A stretch of DNA of 64,000 nt, taken from positions 1-64,000 of the forward strand of contig NZ_BMIR01000011.1 of the NCBI RefSeq assembly GCF_014642655.1, read 5' to 3'. This document shows positions 25,084 to 33,119 of this stretch, piece by piece (position 1 is the first letter of the stretch; every line of letters begins with the position of its first letter). The translations under genes and the position numbers were made by a program. The DNA comes from Pullulanibacillus camelliae. GTDB taxonomy: Bacteria; Bacillota; Bacilli; Bacillales; Sporolactobacillaceae. Below the pieces are notes generated by a model that saw only the letters and a program-made list of their open reading frames with translations, was not told the origin of the DNA and did not search any database.

Positions 25084-25497
25084 TTAGTTTCGAGAGGAGC
25101 TGCCTTTTGCAGTCATTTTTACCTGAAAGGTATCTGGATTGAATCCATTTGACTCAGCCACATCATGAATAACGGCTTCGATGTCTTGTTTTTGGTTTTC
25201 CTTCAAGTTTGGGGTAGTAGGTAGGACCGTTAATTGAATATGTGTTGGGGAATGAGCTTCAGATGTAAGAGAAGACACAGGAAGTCCTTTTTGTTTGAGT
25301 TGTTTCATGATTTGATTAAAAAGGTCAGAAGCCTGTAATTGAGCTGAAGAAGGGGCTTTGGCACTTTGGCTCAGTGCTTCATGTTGTTTGGGCGCGTGTT
25401 TCTGCTGACTGACGAAGGGATCCTGATAAATCAGCCATGCTGTTATAACGATGAACAAAGCTGTAGCCACTTCAATCATGCGATAGGTGAATGTCAC
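25084..25497 (-). CDS. Hypothetical membrane-anchored protein
   Basis: About 137 aa. One N-terminal membrane segment (MIEVATALFIVITAWLIY) is followed by a Lys/Gln/Ser/Ala-rich extracellular linker and a small soluble domain of about 85 residues ending in IEAVIHDVAESNGFNPDTF and QVKMTAKGSSSRN. There is no lipobox. The ribosome site AGAGGTGGGA fits GTG 25497; the frame is open to GTG 25515. I do not recognise the domain with confidence. It is divergent from the Rrf2 gene, 330 bp away. Confidence 0.6.
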   Translation of the reverse strand: MTFTYRMIEVATALFIVITAWLIYQDPFVSQQKHAPKQHEALSQSAKAPSSAQLQASDLFNQIMKQLKQKGLPVSSLTSEAHSPTHIQLTVLPTTPNLKENQKQDIEAVIHDVAESNGFNPDTFQVKMTAKGSSSRN

Positions 25498-25769
25498 ACC
25501 AATCCCACCTCTCACTTTTTAATTTTAGAAAGTAAAAAAACTTCCTCTGTCTAAGTGCAGGCTAAACTTGTGTCATGCTTTCCTTTTTAAGTATATGTTT
25601 TCATCTTAGCAATTTTGCTAAAGAGTATTTGTATGGGATGAATCTATTATTCTTAATAACGTCTGCTTCGATCCTTTAGCTTTAAGTTGAATCTGAATTA
25701 ATGAAAATGGACAAACCTTTAGGTATATTCCTACATCTTCATAATCGTATGATGGGATGAAGATAAAGC

Positions 25770-25805
25770 TTGACTTACGATATAAATCACTCTATTATAG
25801 AGCTA
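25770..25805 (+). promoter_or_regulatory. Promoter and palindrome of the first Rrf2 gene
   Basis: TTGACT (25770-25775), 17 bp, TATTAT (25793-25798). The -10 lies within the perfect palindrome CTCTATTATAGAG, a plausible autoregulatory operator. The rest of the 25498-25829 gap is AT-rich with no other feature seen. Confidence 0.65.
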
Positions 25806-25829
25806 TAAAGTCGATAATGGAGGAGAACG

Positions 25830-26213
25830 ATGAAATATTCTCAAGCGACTGACTATGCACTTCATGTGATGTTACATCTTGTCATGTCAGATCCTGATAA
25901 GTCAGTAAGTGTGCAAACGCTTGCTGAGAGGTTAAACGTGTCGCGTACATATCTTTCTAAGATGATGGCACAATTGGTTAAGGCAGGATTAATTCAATCT
26001 GTTTCTGGTGTAAATGGTGGGTATCGTCTCAGAAAACGAAGCGAGGATATTTCTTTTCTTGATGTTATCCAAGCGATTGAAGGGACTGCTTCATTCTATG
26101 AATGCACGTTAGATCATGGAAGTGAATGCTTGATCCAACAGGTTGTGCTTGATGCTGAACGTCAGATGGAAGAGTATTTACAGCATAAGAAAATAGCGGA
26201 CTTAATTCAATGA
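25830..26213 (+). CDS. Rrf2-family transcriptional regulator
   Basis: 127 aa. Winged helix-turn-helix MKYSQATDYALHVMLHLVM...TLAERLNVSRTYLSKMMAQL and GVNGGYRLRKRSEDISFLDV, the Rrf2 signature. Only two cysteines, C92 and C100 (ECTLDHGSEC), are present in the region where IscR/NsrR carry three [Fe-S] ligands, so a thiol-based or non-cluster sensor is possible. A terminator follows, and a thioredoxin-reductase-like gene lies downstream with a related palindrome in front of it, so that gene is its likely target. Confidence 0.88.
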   Translation: MKYSQATDYALHVMLHLVMSDPDKSVSVQTLAERLNVSRTYLSKMMAQLVKAGLIQSVSGVNGGYRLRKRSEDISFLDVIQAIEGTASFYECTLDHGSECLIQQVVLDAERQMEEYLQHKKIADLIQ

Positions 26214-26216
26214 GTG

Positions 26217-26240
26217 AAAACGGAATAATATCCGTTTTTT
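26217..26240 (+). terminator. Terminator of the Rrf2 gene
   Basis: AAACGGA and TCCGTTT flank a short loop (ATAATA), followed by a T-run (26234-26240); it starts just after the stop codon. Confidence 0.8.
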
Positions 26241-26261
26241 GTGTCAGAATCTGTAGCTTTG

Positions 26262-26375
26262 TGGAAGACTTTATAAGTTCAGGCTTGGGCTTTCACACCT
26301 GAGATTCTGGCGACACCCTTAATGTGTGATTTGAAAAAATCACATCAGGAATACCTAGCGCAGCGGTGCAAGCCA
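26262..26375 (+). repeat. Dispersed repeat family C, copy 1
   Basis: Contains CTTTATAAGTTCAGGC, GGCGACACCCTTAATG, the hairpin TGTGATTTGAAAAAATCACA, then GAATACCTAG and GCGGTGCAAGCC. The hairpin and GGTGCAAGCC end recur in the tandem array near 44000. Confidence 0.75.
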
Positions 26376-26401
26376 TGTGTTTAAATAGTATTTAATTATA
26401 G

Positions 26402-26421
26402 ATATAATAAGTCTATTATAT
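26402..26421 (+). promoter_or_regulatory. Palindrome upstream of the thioredoxin-reductase-like gene
   Basis: ATATAATA-AGTC-TATTATAT is a perfect inverted repeat and shares TCTATTATA with the operator of the Rrf2 gene at 25791. It probably overlaps the promoter of the following gene. Confidence 0.45.
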
Positions 26422-26599
26422 GCATAATCAGCGAGTAATATGAAAGAAAATCTGTCTGGGCTGTGGGGATAAAGCATTCTAATTGCGCTCTAGATGTTGA
26501 AGCGGTAGGGGCACTATTGTGTCAGACGTTGTCCTTTCTCTTGGCTGTCAACATGTAAGGAGGAAGAAAAAATTTTGGAAGGTAGGGGGGCTTTTGAAT

Positions 26600-27550
26600 A
26601 TGAATAATAAACAGGGCGATGAAATGTATGATGTTGCAATTATTGGGGGTGGCCCGGCAGGACTTAATGCGGCTTTAGTGCTGGGACGTTCACGTAGACG
26701 TGTCGTGGTCATCGATGAAGAGTTGCCACGGAATGCGGTGACGAGAGAATCACATGGTTTTTTGACACGAGATGGAATAACACCCACTGAATTTCGCAGA
26801 ATTGCTAAGGAGCAAATCTTGAAATACCCTTCGGTCACATTTCAACCTGACATAGTGAAGTCGGTAACGGGAAAGGATGGGGATTTTCAGCTCCAATTAG
26901 CGGGCTCTGAAGTGGCAGTCCAGAGCAGAAAGCTTTTATTCGCTATGGGCTTGAAGGATGTATTACCTGATATTAATGGGATTTCAGAAGTGTATGGAAC
27001 GAGTGCTTTTGTCTGTCCGTTTTGCGACGGTTGGGAATTACGAGATAAACAGATTAGTGTTATTGGGCTGAATGATTTGAGCTTGCATCTTCTAAAGCTG
27101 CTATCTGGGTGGACTCAAAAATTGACTTTACTCACCGATGGGTCAGCCGTTTTATCGCCTGACCAACGCTCTGAAATACACCTTCACGGGATCCCGATTA
27201 TTGAAGATAAAATTGAGCATATTGAATCGTCACAGGGTGATGTAAAACGCATAATCTTTCACTCCGCTCCACCTGTGGAATGTGAAGGGATATTCTTTTC
27301 GCCAACTTTGATTCAAAGTACAGATATACCGAAAAAAATGGGATGTGTTGTGTCAAGTAATGGTCATCATGTTATGAAAATCGATACGGATTTAATGGGG
27401 AGAACGAATGTCTCAGGCGTGTATGCAGCTGGGGATGCATCTGGAGTGCCATTTCAATTAATTGCCGCAGCATCAAGTGGTGCAACAACAGCAGCTGCCA
27501 TTCAATTGGATTTGTTAGACGCTGAGTGGAATAGTGTTCAAGAGAGGTGA
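26600..27550 (+). CDS. FAD-dependent thioredoxin-reductase-like oxidoreductase
   Basis: About 316 aa. YDVAIIGGGPAGLNAALVLGRSR is the FAD-binding motif, GVYAAGDASGVPFQLIAAASSG the second FAD segment near the C-terminus, and CPFCDGWELRD holds a CxxC redox pair as in thioredoxin reductases. The NAD(P)H motif that should follow (GxGxxx) reads VIGLNDLSLH, lacking the second glycine, so NADPH use may be altered. AGGGGGG at 26584-26590 fits ATG 26600; the frame is open upstream to 26519. Probably controlled by the upstream Rrf2 protein. Confidence 0.82.
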   Translation: MNNKQGDEMYDVAIIGGGPAGLNAALVLGRSRRRVVVIDEELPRNAVTRESHGFLTRDGITPTEFRRIAKEQILKYPSVTFQPDIVKSVTGKDGDFQLQLAGSEVAVQSRKLLFAMGLKDVLPDINGISEVYGTSAFVCPFCDGWELRDKQISVIGLNDLSLHLLKLLSGWTQKLTLLTDGSAVLSPDQRSEIHLHGIPIIEDKIEHIESSQGDVKRIIFHSAPPVECEGIFFSPTLIQSTDIPKKMGCVVSSNGHHVMKIDTDLMGRTNVSGVYAAGDASGVPFQLIAAASSGATTAAAIQLDLLDAEWNSVQER

Positions 27551-27662
27551 TCCTGCAAAAATCTTTAAAAATTTATAGACCTGCGAATAGCTAATTAGAG
27601 TTTAAAGTTTCTCTTCCTTTTACTTAATTAGACAATATGAAGGTAGGCTGACTTAATGAAAG

Positions 27663-27698
27663 GAGAATGTCCCGTCGCCTTCTCTGGGACATTCTTTT
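27663..27698 (+). terminator. Terminator of the oxidoreductase gene
   Basis: AGAATGTCCC (27663-27672) pairs perfectly with GGGACATTCT (27685-27694), followed by TTTT. It lies between convergent genes and on the minus strand also follows the next gene. Confidence 0.85.
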
Positions 27699-27708
27699 TA
27701 GGTGCTGC

Positions 27709-28143
27709 TTAGTTAATCTGTTCCTTTTCCACAATATCCGCAACGATATCCTCTAAGGTTACGTTACCGAGGACCTTTTCCAATGCGCGTTGAGCAGTTG
27801 AAAAGATTGGCATAATCGCCTCTTGAATATTTCTGCCGACAGGACATTTGGGATTTGGGTTTTCATGCATACTAAATAGCTTATTGTCTTGAACGACATT
27901 TACCGCTTTATAGACATCTAAGAGTGTGATATCCGAGAGATCTCGAGCAAGCTTTGTTCCTGCGATGCCAGGATGGACGTCGACTAAATCTGCCTTTTTT
28001 AGCATGCCGATGATTTTTCTGATGAGGGCTGGATTGGTATTGACGCTTTCAGCGAGATACTCTGAAGAGCTTACTCCGTCCTTATTGAATTCAATCAGTG
28101 TTAATATATGAACGCCGACAGCAAAACGACTGCTGATAGACAT
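27709..28143 (-). CDS. Rrf2-family regulator, YwnA-like
   Basis: About 144 aa: ISSRFAVGVHILTLIEF, SSEYLAESVNTNPALIRKIIGMLKKADL and GIAGTKLARDLSDITLLDVY. It has a single Cys in NPKCPVGRNIQ. AAGGAAGG at 28152-28159 fits ATG 28143. It is divergent from a YwnB-like reductase, the same arrangement as B. subtilis ywnA-ywnB, and the gap carries related 17- to 19-bp palindromes, so it likely represses both genes. The inducing signal is unknown. Confidence 0.85.
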   Translation of the reverse strand: MSISSRFAVGVHILTLIEFNKDGVSSSEYLAESVNTNPALIRKIIGMLKKADLVDVHPGIAGTKLARDLSDITLLDVYKAVNVVQDNKLFSMHENPNPKCPVGRNIQEAIMPIFSTAQRALEKVLGNVTLEDIVADIVEKEQIN

Positions 28144-28190
28144 CATAACCACCTTCCTTGCGTGTTATATATAGCCAATCGTATTCGAGA

Positions 28191-28209
28191 TGTAAGTATA
28201 ATGGTTACA
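28191..28209 (-). promoter_or_regulatory. YwnA-like operator at its own gene
   Basis: TGTAAGTATAATGGTTACA has the same 19-nt length and outer TGTAA/TTACA half sites as the palindrome at 28300-28318, suggesting autoregulation. Confidence 0.5.
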
Positions 28210-28282
28210 GACCTTATTATACTCTATGTGCAAGTATATATCACGGAACTTTCATGTCATACTATAAATGGATGCAAATGCA

Positions 28283-28336
28283 TTGACAAATATCCTTATT
28301 GTAATTATTATAATTACAGGTAACTAAAATAGTTAC
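28283..28336 (+). promoter_or_regulatory. Promoter of the YwnB-like gene with two palindromic operators
   Basis: TTGACA (28283-28288), 17 bp, TATTAT (28306-28311). The perfect 19-bp palindrome TGTAATTATTATAATTACA (28300-28318) covers the -10, and GTAACTA-AAA-TAGTTAC (28320-28336) follows directly. This is a repressor layout. Confidence 0.78.
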
Positions 28337-28400
28337 AATTTATTCTGAAGCGATATGACACATAGATTTTTGAACCTATTTACACTGGGAGGAATGGCGC

Positions 28401-29267
28401 ATGAAAATGTTAGTCACAGGAGCTACTGGGAAGCTTGGCTCTAAAGTTATAGAAACGTTACTGAAGACGGTACCGGCAAGTGACCTTGTTGTCAGTGTTC
28501 GAGATCCGAAGAAAGCTGAGGGATTGCGGGCACGTGGCGTTGCGATTCGCCAAGGCAATTTTGATCAGCCAGAAACCTTGGATACAGCCTTTGCCGGGAT
28601 TGATCGGTTGTTAATCATTTCGGCAGATGGTGATAATGAGACGCGTATTCGTCAACATGCAGATGCTGTGGCAGCGGCTGAGCGTGCGGGTGTTAAATTC
28701 ATTGCTTATACGAGCATTGTCAATGCACAGGAAAGTACCAATCTCCTCGCACCAACGCATAAAGCAACTGAACAAGCGATCATAAAGACAGAAATCCCTT
28801 ATTCTTTTTTACGCAATAACTGGTATTTGGAGAATGAAACATCTAGTGTTCAAGCTGTGTTAGCAGGGGCGCCATGGGTCACCTCAGCAGGAAATGGCAA
28901 GGTTGGCTGGGCACCGCAACAAGATTATGCGGAAGCTGCAGCGGCCGTCTTATCTGGTGAGGGTCATGACAATACGATCTATGAGCTGTCAGGTAAGCTG
29001 CTTACCCAGGAAGAATTAGCATCCATCCTTGGTGAGATTTTGGGTAAGGAGGTTAACGTTCAGCATGTAGATGATGCAATTTATGCGGAAACGATGAAGA
29101 GTGCTGGTGTACCAGAATTTATCATACCGATGCTTGTTGGTATTCAGAAGGACATTCGGGAGGGGACTTTAGAAATCGAAAGCAATGATTTCGAAAAGCT
29201 TCTTGGTCGCCCGACGACACCAATAAGCGAAGCCTTACGTCAGATCGTCCAAGAGCAAGAAAAATAA
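28401..29267 (+). CDS. NAD(P)-binding reductase, NmrA/QorB type (YwnB-like)
   Basis: 288 aa atypical SDR. MLVTGATGKLGSKVIETLL is the GxxGxxG nucleotide site; LLIISADGDNETRIRQHADA and FIAYTSIVNAQES and SFLRNNWYLEN are typical of QorB-like NAD(P)H:quinone oxidoreductases and of YwnB. No catalytic Tyr-x3-Lys. GGGAGG 8 nt upstream supports ATG 28401. Divergent Rrf2 regulator with operators over its promoter points to inducible defence against quinones or electrophiles; this is inference. Confidence 0.88.
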   Translation: MKMLVTGATGKLGSKVIETLLKTVPASDLVVSVRDPKKAEGLRARGVAIRQGNFDQPETLDTAFAGIDRLLIISADGDNETRIRQHADAVAAAERAGVKFIAYTSIVNAQESTNLLAPTHKATEQAIIKTEIPYSFLRNNWYLENETSSVQAVLAGAPWVTSAGNGKVGWAPQQDYAEAAAAVLSGEGHDNTIYELSGKLLTQEELASILGEILGKEVNVQHVDDAIYAETMKSAGVPEFIIPMLVGIQKDIREGTLEIESNDFEKLLGRPTTPISEALRQIVQEQEK

Positions 29268-29281
29268 GAGGCTATAACTCA

Positions 29282-29318
29282 AGCGACCTTCTAATTGATA
29301 TGAGGAGGTCGCTTTTTA
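29282..29318 (+). terminator. Terminator of the YwnB-like gene
   Basis: AGCGACCTTCT pairs with AGGAGGTCGCT (one G-U), followed by TTTTTAT. Confidence 0.87.
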
Positions 29319-29404
29319 TACAATCCGAAAGTAGAAACCAAGCCTGGCCTGCACTTTAACATCTCACTCAATAGGACTGGGTGCAATTTATCTGGTTTTC
29401 CTAA

Positions 29405-29690
29405 AATAATAAGAAGGTATAAAAATTTGATGCAAACGGAGTGGATAGTGCACGTTTCCGCTCGGGGCCACTCGCTTTCCACGGGGGCTTATCGATCTCC
29501 CACTTTTCCGCAGGACTCTAGTATCACTTCATGAGTCAGCGGAGATTCGGGGCCACACGATGTTAGAGTGTTCCGAATCTCGCGCCTTGCACCCCATCCA
29601 CTTGACCAGGCAATGAAGCCTCTTTCATATTGGATGATGCTCTATACTAAGGACAAGGACCGGGCATGCTTTCGCCCGGTTTTTCTTAAA
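29405..29690 (+). repeat. Dispersed repeat family A, copy 2 (long form)
   Basis: Order: GTATAAAAATTTGATG, GTGCACGTTTCCGCTC, CCACTCGCTTTCCACGGGGG, TTCCGCAGGACTCTAGTATC, ATGAGTCAGCGGAGATTC, ATCCACTTGACCAGGCAATG, AAGCCTCTTTCATATTGGAT, GGACAAGGACCGGGCATGC. It ends with the hairpin ACCGGG/CCCGGT plus TTTTCTTA (29660-29688). It fills most of 29319-29803. Confidence 0.85.
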
Positions 29691-29803
29691 TAATACGGTG
29701 AATAAGCAGCCGAGCCAAATTGTTGCGGAATTGCAGGAGCGTATGGATCAGTTTCGTTGTAACTTTATCTATGAAAATAGCTCAATATAGGGAGAGTGTA
29801 GGG

Positions 29804-30048
29804 ATGAAGGGTTTAATCATAAAATCACCATGGATTGAGCTTATTCTTGCGGGAAAGAAAGTGTGGGAAATTCGCGGCTCAAATACAACCATAAGAGGTC
29901 TCGTTGCGCTTATTAAAAGTGGCACAGGGACTATAGTGGGTGAGGTGACGATTGTTGATAGCCGGAAGCTCAGCCTAAAGTCTATAAAACGCCCATTCCT
30001 TATAAGCATCCTTTAGGAGCTGTGATTTGGGTCAACCTTCCGGAGTGA
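29804..30048 (+). pseudogene. ASCH-domain gene remnant with internal deletion/frameshift
   Basis: The N-terminal half MKGLIIKSPWIELILAGKK, VWEIRGSNTTIRG and GTGTIVGEVTIVDSRKLSLK is a clear ASCH domain start (putative RNA-binding fold). The frame is then lost: the last part, YKTPIPYKHPLGAVIWVNLPE, is in another frame at about 29982-30048. About 30-40 residues that normally lie between are missing. The longest open frame (29720-30016) adds an unrelated N-terminus and a wrong C-terminus. Very probably inactive. Confidence 0.65.
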
Positions 30049-30064
30049 AACAGCGATGCTGAGA

Positions 30065-30092
30065 AAACGACTCGATGAAAAGCGAGTCGTTT
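30065..30092 (-). terminator. Terminator after the oligopeptide-type ATPase pair
   Basis: AAACGACTCG (30065-30074) and CGAGTCGTTT (30083-30092) pair perfectly; on the minus strand TTTTC follows. It can work in both directions. Confidence 0.75.
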
Positions 30093-30133
30093 AATAGACA
30101 GTTAAGTTTAGAGTGTTGCGAGTTAATCCTCGT

Positions 30134-31024
30134 TTATAAAGCAACAAAATGCCCGGGAGACACTTCTTTGAGTGGGGGTGTCTGTTGCGGTAATGGTTCA
30201 TAGATGTCATGGCGTTTTCTACGTTGTTTAGGGTCGGGGACAGGGACGGAAGCCAGCAAGCGTTTCGTATAAGGATGCAAAGGGCTGTTGTATAATTCCT
30301 CACGAGCCGCCAGCTCGACAATCCGCCCGCGATGCATTACTGCAATTCGATCACTAATAAAGTCCACCACACTTAAGTCGTGGGCAATAAAAAGGTAGGT
30401 CAAGTTAAAGGCCTCCTGCAAATCCTTAAAGAGATTAAGAATCTGCGATTGAATCGAGACGTCTAAAGCAGAGACAGGTTCATCGGCAACAATGAGCTTG
30501 GGATTGACGGCAAGTGCTCTAGCAATACCAATGCGCTGCCGTTGCCCTCCACTGAATTCGTGAGGATAACGTTTCATATGCGTTTCTGCTAAGCCAACAG
30601 TTGAAAGCAGCTCTTTTACCCTTTTGAGGCGATCCGCCCGATGGGGATAGAGCTTATGAGCAATAAGCGGCTCCTCCAAAATATCGCTCACTGTGTATCT
30701 CGGATTAAGTGAAGCGTAAGGATCTTGAAAAACCATTTGAAAGTCCTTGCGCATCGGTCTCAGCTGTCGCTCTTTTAAATGGGTAATATCCTTGCCGTTG
30801 AATACAATCCGCCCACTTGTCACATCCAAAAGACGAAGCAGCATCCGTCCTGTCGTTGATTTTCCTGATCCGCTCTCACCTACAAGACCAAAGGTTTCAC
30901 CCTCAGCGATATGAAAGCTCAATCCATCGACAGCCTTTAAGGTCTTGGGTGAATCTGATTTTTTTTTCGTTTTAAGCTTATAGATTTTCGTCAGTTGCTC
31001 CACTTTAACAAGAGGTTTTGTCAT
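30134..31024 (-). CDS. Oligopeptide/dipeptide ABC transporter ATP-binding protein, OppF/DppF type
   Basis: 296 aa. Walker [10 protein letters not shown], a Q-loop with MVFQDPYASLNPR, signature FSGGQRQR and Walker B LIVADEPVSALD, ending in the family tail SPLHPYTKRLLASVPVPDP. The C-terminal Cys-rich segment of longer OppF proteins is not present. It overlaps the OppD-like gene by 4 bp. No permease or binding-protein gene is adjacent, so it must serve a transporter encoded elsewhere, or the rest of the operon has been lost. Confidence 0.85.
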   Translation of the reverse strand: MTKPLVKVEQLTKIYKLKTKKKSDSPKTLKAVDGLSFHIAEGETFGLVGESGSGKSTTGRMLLRLLDVTSGRIVFNGKDITHLKERQLRPMRKDFQMVFQDPYASLNPRYTVSDILEEPLIAHKLYPHRADRLKRVKELLSTVGLAETHMKRYPHEFSGGQRQRIGIARALAVNPKLIVADEPVSALDVSIQSQILNLFKDLQEAFNLTYLFIAHDLSVVDFISDRIAVMHRGRIVELAAREELYNSPLHPYTKRLLASVPVPDPKQRRKRHDIYEPLPQQTPPLKEVSPGHFVAL

Positions 31025-32031
31025 GGTTTCACGCCCTCGGTTTCCTTGACTTCATCGCTCAGCCAACAACGGCTACGATGGCCGTGCGGATTGGCTAGAA
31101 TGAGTTCAGGCTCATTTTGCCAGCATTTTTCAAAGGCGAAGGGGCAGCGTGTGGCAAATTTGCAGCCCTTTGGCCACTCTTGTGGGGCGGGGATTTGTCC
31201 TTTAATAGATGAAAGGCGCTCTTGATGTTCTCCTAATCTAGGCATCGATTGCATTAATCCTTGTGTGTAAGGATGCTTAGGATGCTCAAACAGTTCGAAA
31301 ACATCAGCTTCCTCAACAATTCGTCCTGCGTACATGACAGCCACCCGATCACAGACCTCGGCAATGACACCCAAGTCATGGGTGATCAAAAGAATGGAGA
31401 GATCATGGGTGGTCTGTAAAGTTTTCATAAGATCTAAGATTTGAGCTTGAATCGTAACATCAAGAGCTGTCGTAGGCTCATCGGCAATCAGTAGTTTTGG
31501 TGAGCATGACATAGCCATGGCGATCATCACACGTTGGCGCATCCCTCCTGAAAGCTGATGCGGATAATCATGAATAATGCTGTCCACTCTTGGAATACCG
31601 ACGAGCTCAAGCATCTTTTTAGCATGGGCTGTGGCCTGTTTTCGGGAATAACCCAAATGCTTGATGATCGCTTCTTCAATTTGTTCACCGATCGTAAGCA
31701 CTGGATTGAGAGAAGTCATGGGTTCTTGGTAGATCATTGCAATCTCGTTTCCTCTTATTGATTGCATGGCACGCTCAGATTGCGAGAGTAGGTCTTTCTC
31801 TTCAAAAGTAATGGAGCCGTCAACGATTTTACCAGGTGTATTGTGGAAGAGACGCATGATAGATAGAGATGTGACACTTTTTCCACTGCCAGACTCGCCG
31901 ACCAATCCGAGAATTTCCCCCTTTTTAATGGTTAAATCCACCCCGTCAACGGCTGGGATGATTTGAGGTTCTGTATAAAAATACGTTTTTAAACCGCTAA
32001 CCTTTAATAAGTTTTGATTTGGCAAAGCCAC
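31021..32031 (-). CDS. Oligopeptide/dipeptide ABC transporter ATP-binding protein, OppD/DppD type
   Basis: 336 aa. Walker [23 protein letters not shown], signature LSGGMRQR, Walker [13 protein letters not shown], then [15 protein letters not shown] and a C-terminal Cys motif [15 protein letters not shown], which in OppD-type proteins can bind an Fe-S cluster. The called start GTG 32031 is very close to GAGGTGA; TTG 32025 is better spaced. First gene of a two-gene unit with the OppF-like protein. Confidence 0.87.
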   Translation of the reverse strand: MALPNQNLLKVSGLKTYFYTEPQIIPAVDGVDLTIKKGEILGLVGESGSGKSVTSLSIMRLFHNTPGKIVDGSITFEEKDLLSQSERAMQSIRGNEIAMIYQEPMTSLNPVLTIGEQIEEAIIKHLGYSRKQATAHAKKMLELVGIPRVDSIIHDYPHQLSGGMRQRVMIAMAMSCSPKLLIADEPTTALDVTIQAQILDLMKTLQTTHDLSILLITHDLGVIAEVCDRVAVMYAGRIVEEADVFELFEHPKHPYTQGLMQSMPRLGEHQERLSSIKGQIPAPQEWPKGCKFATRCPFAFEKCWQNEPELILANPHGHRSRCWLSDEVKETEGVKP

Positions 32032-32228
32032 TCACCTCTAACTCTAAGCATGAATACGTGCGAATTTTACTGTTCTTAATATAGCAATTAAGTGGTCTAT
32101 CAACAAGTGGATTGAATTGCCACCATGCTCTTATAGAGGCTTTGTGATATAATGGCACTTTAACACGATGAATAAATCGAAAAAAAGAGCATAAATAGGA
32201 CAGCTAGGAAGGTAAAAGGAGTACGGTT

Positions 32229-33104
32229 ATGGAAAAACAACACAATATTTTACTTGTGGATGGAATGGCTTTGCTTTTTCGCGGATTTTTTGCCACGTCC
32301 TTTCGCGGAAATTACATGAAAACAAGCAGTGGTGTTCCGACAAACGGGATTTTCGGCTTTTTGAAGTATCTCTTAGATGCGATTGAAACCTTCGAGCCCA
32401 GCCATGTGATTTGTTGCTGGGATATGGGGAGTAAGACCTTCCGCAATGAGCTTTATGAACACTATAAAGGCAATCGTGATGAGCCTCCAGAGGAATTGAT
32501 TCCACAATTTGATCTGGTAAAAGAGGTTGTTGAAGCATTTGATATTCCGAACATTGGCCTCAAGGGTTATGAAGCCGATGATTGTATGGGAACGCTGGCA
32601 AGACAGTTTAGTCAGCTAACACCTGTCCTTATTCTCACGGGAGATCAGGATATTCTTCAGCTTGTTGATGATAATATCTCTGTCGCCATTATGAAAAAGG
32701 GACAAGGCAATTATGCGGTTTATCAAACGGATAACTTCTATGAGCAAAGAGGCTTATATCCCCACCAGATCGTTGACCTAAAAGGGCTGATGGGGGATAC
32801 CTCTGATAACTATCCTGGGGTCAAAGGCATAGGAGAGAAGACGGCCTTGAAGCTCTTGCAAGAGTATGAAACCATTGAGGGCATCCTTTCCAACATCAAC
32901 CAGCTCTCAACAGGCATTCGCAGCAAAATTGAGAATGACTTGGATATGCTGCATCTTTCGCGACAATTGGCTAAGATTCATTGTGAAGTACCCATCGCTT
33001 GTCCGCTTGATGAGGCGGAATACAAAATGGACCGCAAGAAAGTTAAAGCTATTTTTGAAAGACTCGAATTTAAAACATTTACACGCTGGATTGGCCAAAG
33101 CTAA
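32229..33104 (+). CDS. ypcP: 5'-3' exonuclease (YpcP, PolI N-terminal-like FEN)
   Basis: 291 aa, the size of B. subtilis YpcP. ILLVDGMALLFRGFFA, CWDMGSKTFRNELYEHYKGNR, GYEADDCMGTLA and LTGDQDILQLV give the acidic metal-binding residues, and GLMGDTSDNYPGVKGIGEKTA is the helix-hairpin-helix of FEN nucleases. It removes 5' flaps and RNA primers during replication and repair. AAAGGAG precedes ATG 32229. Followed after 15 bp by an RluA-type gene, probably cotranscribed. Confidence 0.9.
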   Translation: MEKQHNILLVDGMALLFRGFFATSFRGNYMKTSSGVPTNGIFGFLKYLLDAIETFEPSHVICCWDMGSKTFRNELYEHYKGNRDEPPEELIPQFDLVKEVVEAFDIPNIGLKGYEADDCMGTLARQFSQLTPVLILTGDQDILQLVDDNISVAIMKKGQGNYAVYQTDNFYEQRGLYPHQIVDLKGLMGDTSDNYPGVKGIGEKTALKLLQEYETIEGILSNINQLSTGIRSKIENDLDMLHLSRQLAKIHCEVPIACPLDEAEYKMDRKKVKAIFERLEFKTFTRWIGQS

Positions 33105-33119
33105 AAAAGAGGGACGCAT

